From Eulemur rufifrons (taxonomy: Eukaryota > Chordata > Mammalia > Primates > Lemuridae), in NCBI RefSeq assembly GCF_041146395.1, contig NC_090999.1:70313001-70377000 (forward strand): a stretch of 64,000 nucleotides of DNA, given 5' to 3'. Below the pieces are notes generated by a model. The model ran no database searches. It saw only the letters and a list, made by a program, of their open reading frames with translations, and had not been told where the DNA came from. The position numbers and the translations under genes were made by a program. Shown one piece after another: positions 23,841 to 36,659 of the stretch (position 1 is the first letter of the stretch; every line of letters starts with the position of its first letter).

Positions 23841-26440
23841 CTTATAGTTTTCTTGGGGCCTCATCAATTATTGCTTATATTTATTAGCTGTTTTCTTTTC
23901 TCTTTGTCCTCTACTTAACTTGATTTAAACCTGTGTGAGTTCAAGAAAGTGTCTATTCTTTAATATCCCATTAGACATACTTATATTAATCATATGCAAT
24001 TTAGCAATGCAGCAATTGTGGAGGTAAGATATTGCCTAAGGAAACAGTCATCAACTTATTACTTTCTTTTTTCACTCATTTCTGTTCCACCATGTATTTT
24101 ATTTCATTTATTTATCCTTTCTATATATTTTGTTACCTGATCCTCTTTACTCAAAACTTAGATAAAATTGTAATTTATTAGGAGGTTTTCTAGGACAAAA
24201 ATCGCCAGAGATTGTAGGGGCTGGGCCTAGAAGAAAGGATGGATGGATGGATGGAAAGGACCTGAGCAAGTGAATGAAGGAGCAGGTGAAAACACCTGCC
24301 CAAAGCTGCTTGTTTGCTCTGTAAAGGTCAACTGTTTAAAACAGCTGGGAGTTGCTAAAGGAATTAAGAAACGCCCTGACCCTTTGCACGTGTCCTTGGA
24401 AATAAATATGGGGAGGAACTTAACTGAGGAGGCCATTTTCTCCTTTACATTGTGGTCTTTCCCCTTCTCTTGAAACACTATGTATTTTGAGTAATTATTC
24501 ATTCCTTTGCTACCGAGCTCAGGAGTGAAAAAGCAGGAACAATAAGAGATGACTGAAAATATGTCGAATGGCAAAGATTTAAAAAGTTGTTCTAGATCTT
24601 AGAAGATACACTTTTCTTCTTTTTTTTTTAAGTTTTTAATATTCTGTGAAACTTTTTGTTTTCCCTCTGACTAAACACAAGTTCAAACAAAAGATTGAAA
24701 TCATTAAGAAATAGTTTTTCAAAAGGTGTATATGAAATAATCCAACATAAGGCAGTAAATCAAAGGCTAGACATTTAGAAATTAAAAGTTGAAATCCTAA
24801 TTATGATACCTTGCACTGCAAACATGCCAGTTTGGGGGAAGCTAATTAGCCTTCTGTAATGAAAAACAGTATAATTGAGCCTATATGGTTATGAGATGAA
24901 ATTGAAAACAATTGCATATTTTCTGAAATTCATATTCCTAAATTATCAAACATAATTGTTTTTAGTTTTGCAGGTAATTGACTTGCAATTTTATAAAGTT
25001 ATTGGAATATATTCCTGCTTTGAAATATTTTCATAATCCTTATTCCAACAACTTCTTCATTTCCAAGACTTCAGAATATGTTACAGTTTTAACCCATAAG
25101 TTGTTTGCAAGGAAATTTTTTTTATAAAAGGCAGTCACTTTATGGATAAACTAATATTTTTTTATAGATGGCAACAATTTATTTTTTTATTGGAAAGTCA
25201 ATACAAATATTTTAGGAATATCTAAATTAGAGGAGAAAAATCCTTAATGCCAACAACCTGAAATAATAGCACTGCAATGTTATTCTATTATTGAAACTGT
25301 TGTATTAATTTTTCTATAGCTATGTGTGTAATTTTGTATTATGTTTGACATTTTCAAGAATGAAAATGTGAAGAAAGGAAAAGACCTATGAGAAGGTCAT
25401 TTATTCAAAGAGAATCAAAAAAGAAGAAAATATTATTGTATGTTATGAGTTCACAAAGGATTAAATTAAGTAACGTGTACAGGAAAACAGGGTAAAATTT
25501 GGAAGAGGGAGAAGAATTGTTTGGTTAAATTGACAAGTAAGTGAAATATTATCAAGTACTGTATTGTTCAACTAATGGGTGAATACAACCAGTAAAATAT
25601 TAGGTTATCAAAAAAACTCCAAATCACAGAATGACGCTTGAATAAACTTTTATTTTGCATTTACCTCATCACTCAGTGTATGTCCTGGGTGCGTCTGCCC
25701 CACACAATTCCGGAGACACAGGCCCATAGAGGCTATGTTGCCTTATATGAAGCCATCTTGTTCATTGCGCCAGGGGAAGAGAAGAGAGAATCCCATAATT
25801 AAAAGCTTTACCCAAGAAGTAAGATACATCACTTCTCACAGCCCATTTGACAGAATTAATTATCTATCTCTGGCTTACCATCAAAAAGCTAAAAGATATA
25901 TTCTCTATGAGATCTAGAAAGAGAGGAAAATCAGATACTACTGATCTCTAGTTTGTCATTGCATAAAAATAGAAGCATTTCTGTAATATTTTATCTGATT
26001 CATTAACATTTTCTGTCTTTAAAATATTTAACCAGGTTCAAGTATTCAAATTTTAATTAATATTGCTTCACTTTAATGACACATTCATATTTCAGCATTC
26101 TAAGTAGTATTTCTTCTTTTATAAAACAAATTATGTTAAAATTACACTATTCTCATGTATTTCTATTTCAATCTGCTATCTCAAATATAGATTGTTCATC
26201 TGAAGTTGTTGCTGTTCATTTTTTAATTACTTTAGAAGTGACAGTTCTTATTCTAAGACTTAATAGGTAAAAAAGAAAGATGGTTTAGAAACCCAATTTC
26301 AAATTGACATTCCACAATTAGTAAGAATCTGTTAAAATTATAATGGAATTATTAAATCGTATATTTTGCTAATTGTCATGTAAGTATTACTTTTTACAAA
26401 CAGCAGATTTTCTTAGTATTTATCAAAAGCCATTTTTTTT
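23841..26440. other. Mostly unassigned sequence
   Basis: A (GGAT)n run of four units lies at 24237-24255 and a weak MIR-like stretch at 24790-24910. A segment at about 25640-25800 carries, on the minus strand, an AATAAA signal (complement of 25649-25654) after GC-richer sequence and could be an LTR fragment. None is firm. No gene recognised. Confidence 0.4.
24790..24910 (+). repeat. Possible MIR fragment
   Basis: 'GGGGGAAGCTAATTAGCC', 'AACAGTATAATTGAGCC' and 'TGGTTATGAGATGAAATTG' fall in the order of the MIR core and 3' region, but divergence is very high. Confidence 0.3.
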
Positions 26441-26444
26441 TAAC

Positions 26445-26700
26445 GTTTAAATGATCAACTTTATTGAGGTATAATTTACATATGATGAAATGCACTGATT
26501 TTAAGTATATAAAGTATGAATTCTGACAAAAGTATATATCCATGTAACCACCATCAAAATATATTGATAGATATAGAATAATTCTATTACCCTAGATTGT
26601 TCCTTTGTGACTCTTCTAGGCAATTCACAAGCTCTACTCCTACCCCTAGTCAACCACAGATCTACTTACAATTTTATATAAGATTGGTCAAAAGCCATTT
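26445..26700 (-). repeat. Old L1 (L1M) 3' end fragment
   Basis: The complement-strand pattern 'TTATTGAGGTATAATTTACA', 'GAAATGCACTGATTTTAAG', 'CATGTAACCACCATCAAAAT' and 'CCTAGATTGTTCCTTTGTG' is the antisense view of the 3' UTR shared by old L1MC-L1ME elements. No tail or target duplication was found. Confidence 0.6.
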
Positions 26701-27194
26701 ATGATCTGATTGTACTGTCGTGGCATAACAAAATAATTTAATAGAAGGAAAAAGCTCAAGCATGAATACCTTCATTTGCACATAATTAAAAATGATGAAA
26801 AATACTACAAAAAGAATTAGACGTAAAGGATGACAATATAGTAAAAACTTTATTCTACTATTAAAATTATAATTATGAAAATACAGAATTTGTTTAGAGT
26901 GACTGTTAAGTTGGAATTAGCAAAATAGGTAATCGCATAGATGTGGAAAATATTTAAAAAGAGATTCAGAAAAAAAAGTAGGTATTTGAGGAGCCAGGGT
27001 TATAAAATTATAAATGAATTTTAGTTTTTTAAGTTTTTTTCTGTGATGCTTGTAAAATAAAAGAATATAAAATACTTAATAAAATATTTTAATGGTTCTT
27101 GGTGTGTTTGTTAGACATTTATGAAAGTTCTATCAACTCCACTGGCCCTTTCTATAAAGTATAGTGAGGAAGCCAAGTAGCTGATAACATTCAT

Positions 27195-27370
27195 TGAGCA
27201 ATTACTGTCTTAAGCACATTTAATGTCCCACCTTAATGCCTTGACTTATTCCATTACCACTCTCTTTTTACAGATGAGAAAACCGAGCTGCAGAGTTTCA
27301 CTAACAGGTTTAAGGTTATCAAAGTAGTAGGTGCTAGATCTGGTGCAAAAAACATTGAGTTCGCCACTCA
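27195..27370 (-). repeat. MIR SINE
   Basis: The MIR core is seen in antisense: 'TTTTACAGATGAGAAAACCG', 'GCAGAGTTTCACTAAC' and then 'AGTAGTAGGTGCTAGATC', ending near the tRNA-derived head. It is diverged but the order and spacing are right. Confidence 0.6.
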
Positions 27371-27563
27371 CTGCTGTAATATATTCTTTCCTAAAGCTTA
27401 CTGAAAACAGGGTGATAGAAGTTCATACTAGAACCAAAAAGGGTCAAAAAGGAAAAGAAGGAGGACAAAAAGGGGGAAGCAGAGGAAGAGAAAAAAGAGG
27501 AAAAACATGAGATGCAAGAGGTAAAGAAAAATGAAAGATAAAAATGATATAAAAAGTATGACA

Positions 27564-27740
27564 GGCCAGGGGCGGTGGCTCATGCCTGTAATCCTAGCAG
27601 TCTGGGAGGCCGAGGCGGGAGGATGGCTTGAGGTCAGGAGTTTGAGGTTGCAGTGAGCTATAATGACACCACTGCACCGTAGCCCAGGTGACAGAGTGAG
27701 ACTCTGTCCAAAAAAAAAAAAAGAAAGAAAGAAAGAAAAA
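27564..27740 (+). mobile_element. Monomeric hybrid Alu (left-arm head, right-arm tail)
   Basis: It starts 'GGCCAGGGGCGGTGGCTCAT' with left-arm sequence (CCTAGCAGTCTGGGAGGCCG), then moves at 'GGTCAGGAGTTTGAGG' into right-arm sequence ('TTGCAGTGAGCTATAATG') and ends 'GACTCTGTCC' with an A/GAAA tail. The middle A-rich linker and half of each arm are missing, leaving about 150 bp. Direct repeats AAAAAGTATGACA (27551-27563) and AAAAAGTGTGACA (27741-27753) agree at 12 of 13 bases, so it was inserted as this short form. Confidence 0.9.
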
Positions 27741-28079
27741 AAAAAGTGTGACATTGTATGACTTTAATGACGTTTTAATGCTAATATAAAATGGAAAGTT
27801 ATTTAATGTATACAAAATTTTTTTCTCTTTCTGCAAGCTTTGATATTTAAGCCTTGATATGATTTCTTTAAGGAAAAAAAAAATTTACCACCTTTAGCTT
27901 AGCCCTAGTAACACCAGATTTTGTGTCAAAGCAATTTTTCATGGACGAATGGTCCATACCTCATATTTTTGGACCAATCTTGAACTTAAAATTCTCACTG
28001 CCACTCCATAATTCAGATTCAAGGCTGGCAAAGTAGGAGCTACCTCTTTATGGAAGATTGAGACAGTTTTTATAATTTA

Positions 28080-28215
28080 TATCTGTCTAGGAATTTGCCC
28101 ATTTCATCTAAATTGTTAATTTTTTTGCATAGAGATTTTCATGATACTCTTTTATAATGCTGGTGATATTGCTATGGTGACTAATTCTGCTTCTCTGTTT
28201 TTGAAGATTGGTATT
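28080..28215 (-). repeat. L1 ORF2 fragment
   Basis: 'TATCTGTCTAGGAATTTGCC' followed by 'CATTTCATCTAAATTGTTAA' is the antisense view of a well-conserved ORF2 stretch. The rest is diverged and both limits are approximate. Confidence 0.6.
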
Positions 28216-31200
28216 ATTTTAACTTTATAGAAACAAAAGAATTATAATTAATGTAATTTATATTAACTGAAATAACATTTTGGGGTGGATATATAACAAA
28301 AAAATACTGGAGCAGTTTTATAGTAGTTTAGTAATAGAAAGTAATGCACATTTAATAAACACAAATAAGTTCATGTACACTTTATTCACAGATGTAGCCA
28401 TAAACTACTTTTCTAGAGATACTATGGAGTTACAGTTAATAATATCAGGACACATTCCTTAGGAGGAAGCAGATAAAAATTAAATTAATTCTGCTCCCTG
28501 TACTGTGACTACCTGCTGAATGCTGAAGATACACGTAGACAATATTGCCTGTTTTAGTGAAGCAGATCTGTCTACCTGTGGCCACATCCAAGAAATGCTT
28601 TACTAATAAATCCCCGCACTTATTATTAATCATTATTCATGCCTGTGCAATGTTAGGAAGGAAGAATGACAAGTCTTTTCTGATTGATATCAAGCTTAAT
28701 TATTTTTTAACTAGGAAGAGAAAACACTGGATTCTGCCAGTAAAGTCCAGCCAATTTCTCACATTCATCTCTCCTTCATAACAAGATGGGCCATTTGTTA
28801 CAGAAACACTTTTATGTTGCAATTAAAGTGCATAATTTAAAGTATCATATCTTTTCCAAATTCTTATGAAGTGCTTCACTTAAAGCACACATAAGTACAA
28901 ATTCTTCCATCCCAATATTTTTAAAATTTTCATGATAATCAAAAGATATTCTTTGTGCATATATTTGTCCATAAACATTTAATGTATCTTTTTCATATGT
29001 TTGTTGTATATTATACTTTTTACGTTATACTTTGTGTGGTTATTTGTCTGTTAAATTCATAGAAATAGACGTGACATACCAGAAAACTGAGATCATGCTA
29101 TGTAAGTTCAGGATATGAATTTTCTTTGGAGGATGATTTATGATTCTATAATTTTATAAAATACCAAGATACTATGATAACAAAGTATATTTTATTAAAG
29201 ACTGAAGCCTTTGATTTATCGAACACATAAATGTAAAAATTATACATGTGGTCAGAATGTGTATGTATACACATATACATATATACATAAGTGTATGTAC
29301 ACATATTTGTGTTTCTGAGTACATTCATGTATAAAACTTTGTATATCCATTAAATGCAATAAAATAATTTGATTTAATAAACTCAGCCAAGCTGGTAATA
29401 AAATATGTTATTTTTATATTCATGTTTATTTTAATAAGTATTTTAAATTAATAGGAAATAAACTATTCCTAAATACTTTTAAAGATGTATGTTACATTTG
29501 TTCTTAAAAACCTGGGCTTTTGTATGATTTTCACTGGGAAAAAAGTGCTAAATCACATTGGTAAAATTATCTAAAGATATACCTTATTAGAAGAAATCAA
29601 TAGTCTCTTAAAATCATTCACAAAATATAAGCCTTGGGAATATAATCTTCTTTCTTTATATTTTTCTATAGCTGACATTGCCCTCCCTCTGAGATTAATT
29701 CTCATGTTGTTTAAAAACTAATATTTTGATTATCTCATACCAATGTCAAACTATAAAAAGTAAATTCTTCTGGCCTAGGACTACCTCATAAACTTTGTTC
29801 CCACTCTATGTTGATGGTTTCACCATCTACCTGCTCACTGAAGGTAGAACCTTCAGATGCCTAAAATCATATGAGATTCCTTTCTCTCTCAAAAATATAG
29901 TAAAACCTCCTTAAAATCAACTAACTCCAACCAATAATCTCATCCCCCCACACAAATATGCACACTTTTAATTTCTACCCTATAAGACTATTCAAAATTA
30001 TTTCAGTAAAGCATATACTATCTTATTCCTTTACTTTGGTGGGCAAAGAATATATCTATTAATTTATTTAAGGCCTACCATGTTCCAGCAATTGAGACAC
30101 ACAAATGAACAACAGAAAAGAAAAATAATTGCCTGAATAAAGTATTTTAAGTTTAGCCTAGAGTTCAAAAAAAAGGTATAGGCTAGAGATATGAATTTGG
30201 TGTATACATGTTATATAAATAGAGGAGATGAAATTAGATCACCAAAGGAATCAGTTGTAGATACAAAAAAAAATGTGCAAAGGTTAAGGAAGAGAAGAAG
30301 AATGACCAGCAAGAAACTGGTAGGCTCAATGGATGGGAGGTCACAGCACGGTCAATAGATTTTGGATTTGGAATTCTAGAGGAAGTAAGCTAGAGAGAGG
30401 GGGGAGCAATCAAGGAATGAGATGCACAAAACCTAGATGATGGAAACTGACATGGTCTAGGCTATGACCATACAGGTGAGTGGCTGAGATAAGTGGTAGT
30501 CAAGCTCCTTGTAGGGGAGTATTAAGAGGAACAGAGAAGACAAAAGGTTGGCAAGATCACCTTTGCATTTATTCAAATCACCAAGAAATGAGATGTAAGT
30601 CAATTTGGTGAGAATGATAATGAGATAGTAGCTAAAAATTATTGAGAGATGAAGGCAGTGTCCAGATATTTGTAAATGACAACACAATGAAGAATAGTAG
30701 TCATGTACTGTAAGACAGGAGATTCACAAGTCTTAGTTTTATAGAAACTGAAGGGAGAAATGTCTTGAATTATCTATGAGGGAACTGAAGAAAACATACT
30801 TTACCTTTAATCCCAGTGGACTTAGAGGTGTGAGAAAAAAATAAATACCACTTGAGAAACTTCAGGGAAAAAATTTGTCATCAGGAGAGATCGAGGTTTC
30901 TGTTAGAGTAAAATGTGGAAGGAAAGCTCAAAAAGACTTCGATAATATAGACAATATAGAACATTTTGTTATAGACAGATGGACCATGAATTGTAGAGAG
31001 TTTGAGAGGGGTCAGAGATAGGGACCAAAAAGGTCGTCTGTGGGGCTAGACATTATTCAGGAGATACATACACCAGGAGGTATAAGGAAGTTTGAGGCTT
31101 CCTGTAGTAACTGCAACAACCTCGTGAGTTTAATCGCAATAGAACCAAGTTATATAGTATTAACAAAAATGTGATTGTTTGGGGCATGGAGTAGGTAATA

Positions 31201-31325
31201 GGAATGAGATCCTGGTCAATGAACAGGGATAAACCTGGTCACGGGTTGTATAGATGTACTTGGAGTATGCAGATGTAATTGAAGACTTCATAGGAAGTTT
31301 ATCTTACCCTAAGAAGAGTTCCCTC
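28216..31325. other. Mostly unassigned sequence
   Basis: No gene or RNA recognised. A TG/TA-rich alternating patch lies at about 29258-29315. A short 'GCCTACCATGTTCCAGCAA' at 30072 could be an L2/MIR trace. The other stretches, including the less AT-rich 30200-31320, match nothing I know. Confidence 0.4.
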
Positions 31326-31329
31326 ATAC

Positions 31330-31600
31330 TCTCTGCTGATGAAGGGTTGAAAGCTTGGGGAATACTCCCCATCTTTTAAGGCCCAGTTGAAATGTCAATC
31401 TCTCTATTTCTGACCACCACTAGGGAGTAGATTTATTTTCTCTGCTTGTTTTCCTCTGTTCACCCAACTACCACCATGTGTACCTGCAAGTCTTTTCTAC
31501 TACTCTGTGAGACTCTTCTATGTAGAAATAATTTATCTTAATATCAATAATGTCTAGTATAGAGTCTGGCATATATTCAAGAAGAAGACTTTGTGGTTGG
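31330..31600 (+). repeat. L2 LINE 3' region
   Basis: 'CATCTTTTAAGGCCCAGTTG', 'AATGTCAATCTCTC' and 'TCTGACCACCACTAG' followed by 'CTAGTATAGAGTCTGGCATA' reproduce the block order at the L2 3' end (AAGGCCCAG...ATGTCA...CTGACCACC...GCCTGGCA). Ends are eroded. Confidence 0.62.
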
Positions 31601-31624
31601 AGGATGAAAGCATAATATTCTAAA

Positions 31625-31790
31625 TAAGGGCTTCTAAAACTTTAATTTGCACATAGATCACATAGGGAGAGATCTTTATAAAATGCAGATTCTTGTGTAT
31701 GGTTTGAGAATGAGATTTCATGTTTTTAACAAGAGCTCAGGTAGTGCTGATGCCTCAGCCATAATTTGAGTTGGTGGGTACTAGAATATA
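31625..31790 (+). mobile_element. MER5A-like non-autonomous hAT transposon
   Basis: 'GCTTCTAAAACTTTAATTTG', 'AAAATGCAGATTCTTGTG', 'TTAACAAGAGCTCAGGTAG' and 'TGCTGATGCCTCAG' follow the MER5A consensus order. The right terminal inverted repeat is poorly preserved. Confidence 0.6.
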
Positions 31791-32671
31791 CCAAATAGTA
31801 GACAATTTTATATTGAAATTGTGATTATAGCACTTTGTTCTTTGGGTCATTAAAAAAAACAAGAACCACGCTTTTGCTGATTTGTTATCAATAGATTTTT
31901 TTTCTTCCCTTTTAAATTTTGCTTTGCTAGAATCTTTGATAAAGCTTTACATTTAATGTTGAACTCCAGGTAATAGTATATCATTTTCCCTAGGAGACTG
32001 AATCAGACAAAATAACTATGGAGTTTTATGAAGAACAATAGAATAGTCAGTTGGCTAGTAATTGATCAGAATAATGCCCTCTGATGAACTTGTCTTTTGT
32101 CCATAGTGGTCAAGGGCACACAGCCTCAAAAGAACTGATCTGACATGAAAACAGAATAAATTGCTTTGGAACGCATTTAACAAAAGAAGCATAAGACTCA
32201 TTTACTGAAAATTATAAAGCACTGTGGAGAAAATTCAAGATCTAAATAAATGAAGAGAAGCTTTATGTTCCTTGATTATAAGACTCAATATTGTCACAAT
32301 GGCCATTACCACCAAATTGATCTATAAATTCAATGCAATTTCTATCAAAATCTCAGTAGGCTTATTTTTAGACATTGAAAAGTTTATCCTAAAATTTGTA
32401 TAGAAAAACAAAGAAACTAGAATATCTAAAATAATTTTGAAATATAACACATTGGGAGGATTGAACTGCTAGATTTCAACTTATTTTAAAGCCACAGTAA
32501 TGAAGACAGTGTGAAATTGTAACACTGATAAACATATAGATTAATGGACCAGAATTGGGAATGCAGAAATAAACTCATACTTTAAGTTTATTTATTTTCA
32601 ACAAAGATGCCAAAATAATTTAAGGAGAAACGTGTATTCTTTTACAAATTGCACTGAGACAATTAGATATT

Positions 32672-32678
32672 CACACAC

Positions 32679-32712
<34 letters not shown>
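32672..32712 (+). repeat. (CA)n microsatellite
   Basis: About 20 CA dinucleotides with a single G interruption, inside the L1 fragment. Confidence 0.98.
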
Positions 32713-32714
<2 letters not shown>

Positions 32715-32736
32715 CAAGTGGGAGGAAAAGGAAGAG

Positions 32737-32773
32737 CAGAAGGAGGAGAGGGAGGAGGAGGAGGAGGAGGAGG
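32737..32773 (+). repeat. (GGA)n microsatellite
   Basis: An AGGAGG-type run ending in about eight GGA triplets. It lies 25 bp from the CA repeat. Confidence 0.95.
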
Positions 32774-33499
32774 TAATGACTTACTTCCCACTATACACAA
32801 AACTTCACTCAAAATGGATCATAAACCCAGCAATTCTACTTCTTGGAGTCTATTCAAGAGAAAATGTTTAAATGCCTACACAAAGACATATATTCAAATT
32901 TCATAGCAGAATTAATTACTCATAACAGCCTAAACTGGAAATAATCCAAATGTCTATAAGTGGTGATTAGAGGAAAATAATGGAGTATAGTCATAAAATG
33001 AAATAATATTCAACAACTAAAAGCAAAGAAATACTGATAAATGCTACATATGAATGAACCTCAAAAACATTATGCTAAGTGAAAGAAATGAGACACAAAA
33101 GAATATGTAGTGTATGATTCTTTTTCTATGCAATGTTCAGGAAAGGCAAATTTGAGACAGCAAGCAAATGAGTGGTTTTCTAAGGCTGGGAGCGGGAGTG
33201 GGATTAACTGTAGACAGGTTGAAGCCACTTTAAGGATGATTAAGATGTAGAGTTACTAATAATTTGGGCTTGCCTCAGACTAAAGTGTTTCCTGGGATGT
33301 GGGACTTTCAGTACTAAAACCAGGAAAATCTGAAAAACCAGGTGAAGTTCATCATGTTGTGAAATGCTCTAAAACTGAATTGTGCTGATGGTACACAATT
33401 CTAGAAATTTACTAAAATCATTGAATTGTCACCTACAATGATTGAATTTATGAAATATAATTTATATTTCAACAAAGCTGTTAAAAGTAAATGAGAGAC

Positions 33500-35915
33500 T
33501 ATAAATGTTAAAAAAAAGAAAAACCTTGTCTCAATTTACTGATATAATAAATTGTAAACAAACTTTAGTTTTATATTGTATTAATTTTTGAAAGTTATAA
33601 AATTGTATATTAAATTTTCAAGAAAAAGCAAATTTACTATACAAATTATATAAAAATAAAACTAAAAGTCAGTGTCAATCTAGTCCTAAGCTAAAGATGG
33701 TACTGTTTCGTAGAGCAAGTTGAGACTTTGGTAAATTTGAACATCTCCCCAGAAATAACTTATTTCTTTGTGGGGGAAAAATTTCCTTTGTGTTAAAATT
33801 TTTTACTTCTTTTTTTTATGTAAATATAACATGTAAAAGTGGATTGGTCTTTAGTGAATTGTTTTCTTAAATTTTGAATAGTTACTTGAAGAAAATAAAA
33901 ATAGCTTCTTCTTTCATATAAAAACACGCTATGGTATTGCAAAATAGTTTTATTTTACTCATGCACACTTCATTTCACAGTATCTTATACATCTCTAATA
34001 GATTATAGTGGTTTTGTTTAAAGAATTATAGCCAAGGGTATTCCACGATTATAAGGTACCAGAAGGAAAGCATTATTGCAAACGTGCAACTCCAACAAAA
34101 CTTCCCTCTGATGGCCCAGTACAGAGCTTAGTTCATGCCCTGTTTCAAGGAATCCCTTTTTTTCCCTGCCACTCTTTCTATTTCTACAGTTATATAAAAT
34201 CCCCACCCAATAAGAAGTGAAGGGGGAATTAGAAGAAAAAAAGGGATTAGATCAAGTGTCAGTTCATCCCCAATACCTTTGGAATGAGTTTGAGGGGGCT
34301 GAAGAAGCACCCAGACAGGTTAATGAGAAATCCCAGTAAATTCTGCAGACATTTCTGGAGGATTGAAAAATTTGCAAATATATTTGTCAGTGCATCCAGT
34401 CTAGCACGAGAGCATCCCTGAGCTTGTGAGTTTAGAGATAGCTGAGAGACTCATTTTTCCACCTATTTTTCTCTCTTCTCACTTCTACTTTGTCTGGTTT
34501 TCATTGCTACATTTCTCTTCTTTTCTTCCCTAAAATTGTATAGACTATACTACCAACTTTCATAGAATTTTTTTACTAAACATGATATTCTGACAAAAGA
34601 TTTATGAGTTGTCATAAGCTATTAGAAAAAAATCTCCAAGGATACAGATGAATACATGTCCCTCATATTTCAGACCAGCAAGTGCACGAGAAATGATGGG
34701 ACAGGGTCAGGATTGCGTTTTCTCCCGAGTTCTAAAAAGTTCATTGGCAAAAGCCCTATAGAACTTGCAGTGAAGGATCAGACTGAAAATTATTTAACAT
34801 TTCATGTCTAATGCATAGTTATTTATATCTGTGTTGTTTTTTAAAAGTTTTTTGATAAGTCACATATCAGTTCACATTCTTTGTACTATAATCATGCTCC
34901 TTTTAATTAAACTACATCTATGGAAATAAATCGGTGAGGAAAAATTTAATATTATGAAGCATACCATAAAAATATCTAATAATTCATAAGGTTCTTCACT
35001 ATAAAATGGAATTCAGGAAAAATATCTGTGCATGGTCAAAAAAAGAGTAAACACTCTAATGTATCAAATATGTAACATGATGTAATCTAGAGACTTTCAT
35101 GGTATTACTTGTGTCAGATGAGATTTTGAGGAGTCACATAAATAACTAATGGACAAAATTATGCTGTAAATAACACACCTATAAATGTCCAAGAAAGCAA
35201 AGAAAACCTGAAGTGCAGTGTAAAATTCAATTATTTTCTGTTCTAGAGAGTAGTCTGTCATCAATGATTTTACAAAAGAGACAAGATTCTACCTCAACAG
35301 AACTAACACAATTTGACTGACATAAACATCCATAATACAAAACAAATTTCTCTAGACAGATTTATGCAGTAGCTGGGATGTCTATTTTGTGCATTTGCAG
35401 CTTTAATCTTCTGGAAACTAGGTGCTGGAACATATTGTGCTATTATATTTCCAACTCAACAAGCTACAGATAACCTAAGGTACACCATTTTTTAGGATCA
35501 GTTAAAAAGAAAACAAAACGAAACAAAAAAATCATAATGCATTTCAACAGTAATAATTATAGAGCTGCAAATGCAGCAGGTAAATTCCAGAATTAAACAT
35601 GGATTTTTTTTTTTAAACAAAAGTTTTTCTGTGCAGCTTTTTAATGCAGGAAGACCTCAGCAATTGCTGCATATTTGATGATTTTACTGAGGTGTGAAAC
35701 CCTATAAAACCTTTCTTGAACAGGAAATAGAAGATTCTGGCAATTGAAATGCATTGATCTATTTCACATACCCTGACACATTTCATCATTGTCCTCACTG
35801 TATTAAACAGTCAAGTTCCCTCTCCAAACTTTGCTCAAATTCTGTTCAGCAAACTTCATTCCACTCTTCCACTCTTCATCTAACCTTTTTCTTCACCCAA
35901 CCATTTTCCCAGGAA
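33500..35915. other. Unassigned AT-rich sequence
   Basis: No repeat family, RNA gene or coding region could be supported. The minus-strand frames at 34018-34310 and 35613-35798 lack domains. Confidence 0.45.
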
Positions 35916-35923
35916 AATGACCC

Positions 35924-36508
35924 TGTGATAGTTAATTTTATGTGTCAACTTGAGTGGACTAAAGGATGCCAAGATAACTAACTGGTAAAACTTTATTTCT
36001 GGGTGTGTGTATGTTTTGGGATGAGATTAATATTTGAATTGGTGGACTGTGTAAAGAAGATTCACCCAGTTGTGGGCCCAAATAGAACAAAAAGGCTAAG
36101 GAAGACAGAATTTGCTCTTTCTTCTTTGAGCTACGACATCATTCTTCTCCTGTCCTTGAACATCAGAGCTCCTAGTTCTCGGGCTTTTGGTCTCTGGTAC
36201 TTACATCAGAGACCCCTAGTTCTCTGATCTTTGGATTTGAATTGGGAGTTATACCATCTACTCCCCTGGTTTGCAGGTTTGGGGGCTCACATTGAATTAT
36301 ACTAACAGCTTCCTGGTAATTTATTATGAGAATTGGCTCAGGCAGTTATGAAGGCTGAGAAGTGCCACAATCTACTATCTGCAGACTTGAGAACCAGGAA
36401 GATGTAGATATGTTTATCTATCCATCCATATATGTCCCTGCATATGTATGTGTGTATATATGTATAAGTATGTGTGTGTGTTTCCCCAAAGAACCTTGAT
36501 TAATATAG
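35924..36508 (+). repeat. Medium-reiterated LTR-like repeat
   Basis: It starts 'TGTGATAGTTAATTTTATGT' and continues with 'GTCAACTTGAGTGGACTAAA', 'ATTTCTGGGTGTGTGTATG' and 'AATAGAACAAAAAGGCTAAG'. Repeated 'CTCCTAGTTCTC' blocks follow, and it ends 'CCTTGATTAATATAG'. I recognise this as a widespread eutherian interspersed repeat with TG...CTAATA-type ends, most likely a MaLR or ERVL-related LTR, but do not assign a name. A TATG/TGTG simple-repeat patch (36436-36482) sits where such repeats usually have one. Confidence 0.65.
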
Positions 36509-36659
36509 ACTCCTTAGTTCATCTTTTCTGAGATATGTTGTGCCCATGTTGTACTCAATTATATCTCCTCTTGAAAATCATTGTTTAGAGGGGTACTCAT
36601 AAGAAGGAAATGCCTTCAGAAAAAGTGCTAGAGAAAGGAAAGGTTTAGACTTTGTCTTG

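Larger units (their letters stand above)
32155..33490 (+). mobile_element. Old L1 (L1M) ORF2 to 3' UTR fragment
   Basis: ORF2 sequence starts around 'ACAAAAGAAGCATAAGACTC' (32180) and continues through 'TCAATATTGTCACAATGGCC' and 'AATTCAATGCAATTTCTATC'. It then runs on to the C-terminal part ('AATAATGGAGTATAGTCATA', 'ATGAATGAACCTCAAAAACA') and an old-type 3' UTR ending near 33490 ('TTCAACAAAGCTGTTAAAAG'). It is interrupted by simple repeats at 32672-32773. A segment at about 33245-33360 ('TTTCCTGGGATGTGGGACTT') does not look like L1 and may be another insertion. Many stops; non-functional. Confidence 0.85.

Noticed and set aside
25640..25800. Possible minus-strand LTR fragment with AATAAA
   Set aside because: No LTR ends, tail or target duplication; one signal hexamer in AT-rich DNA is weak evidence.
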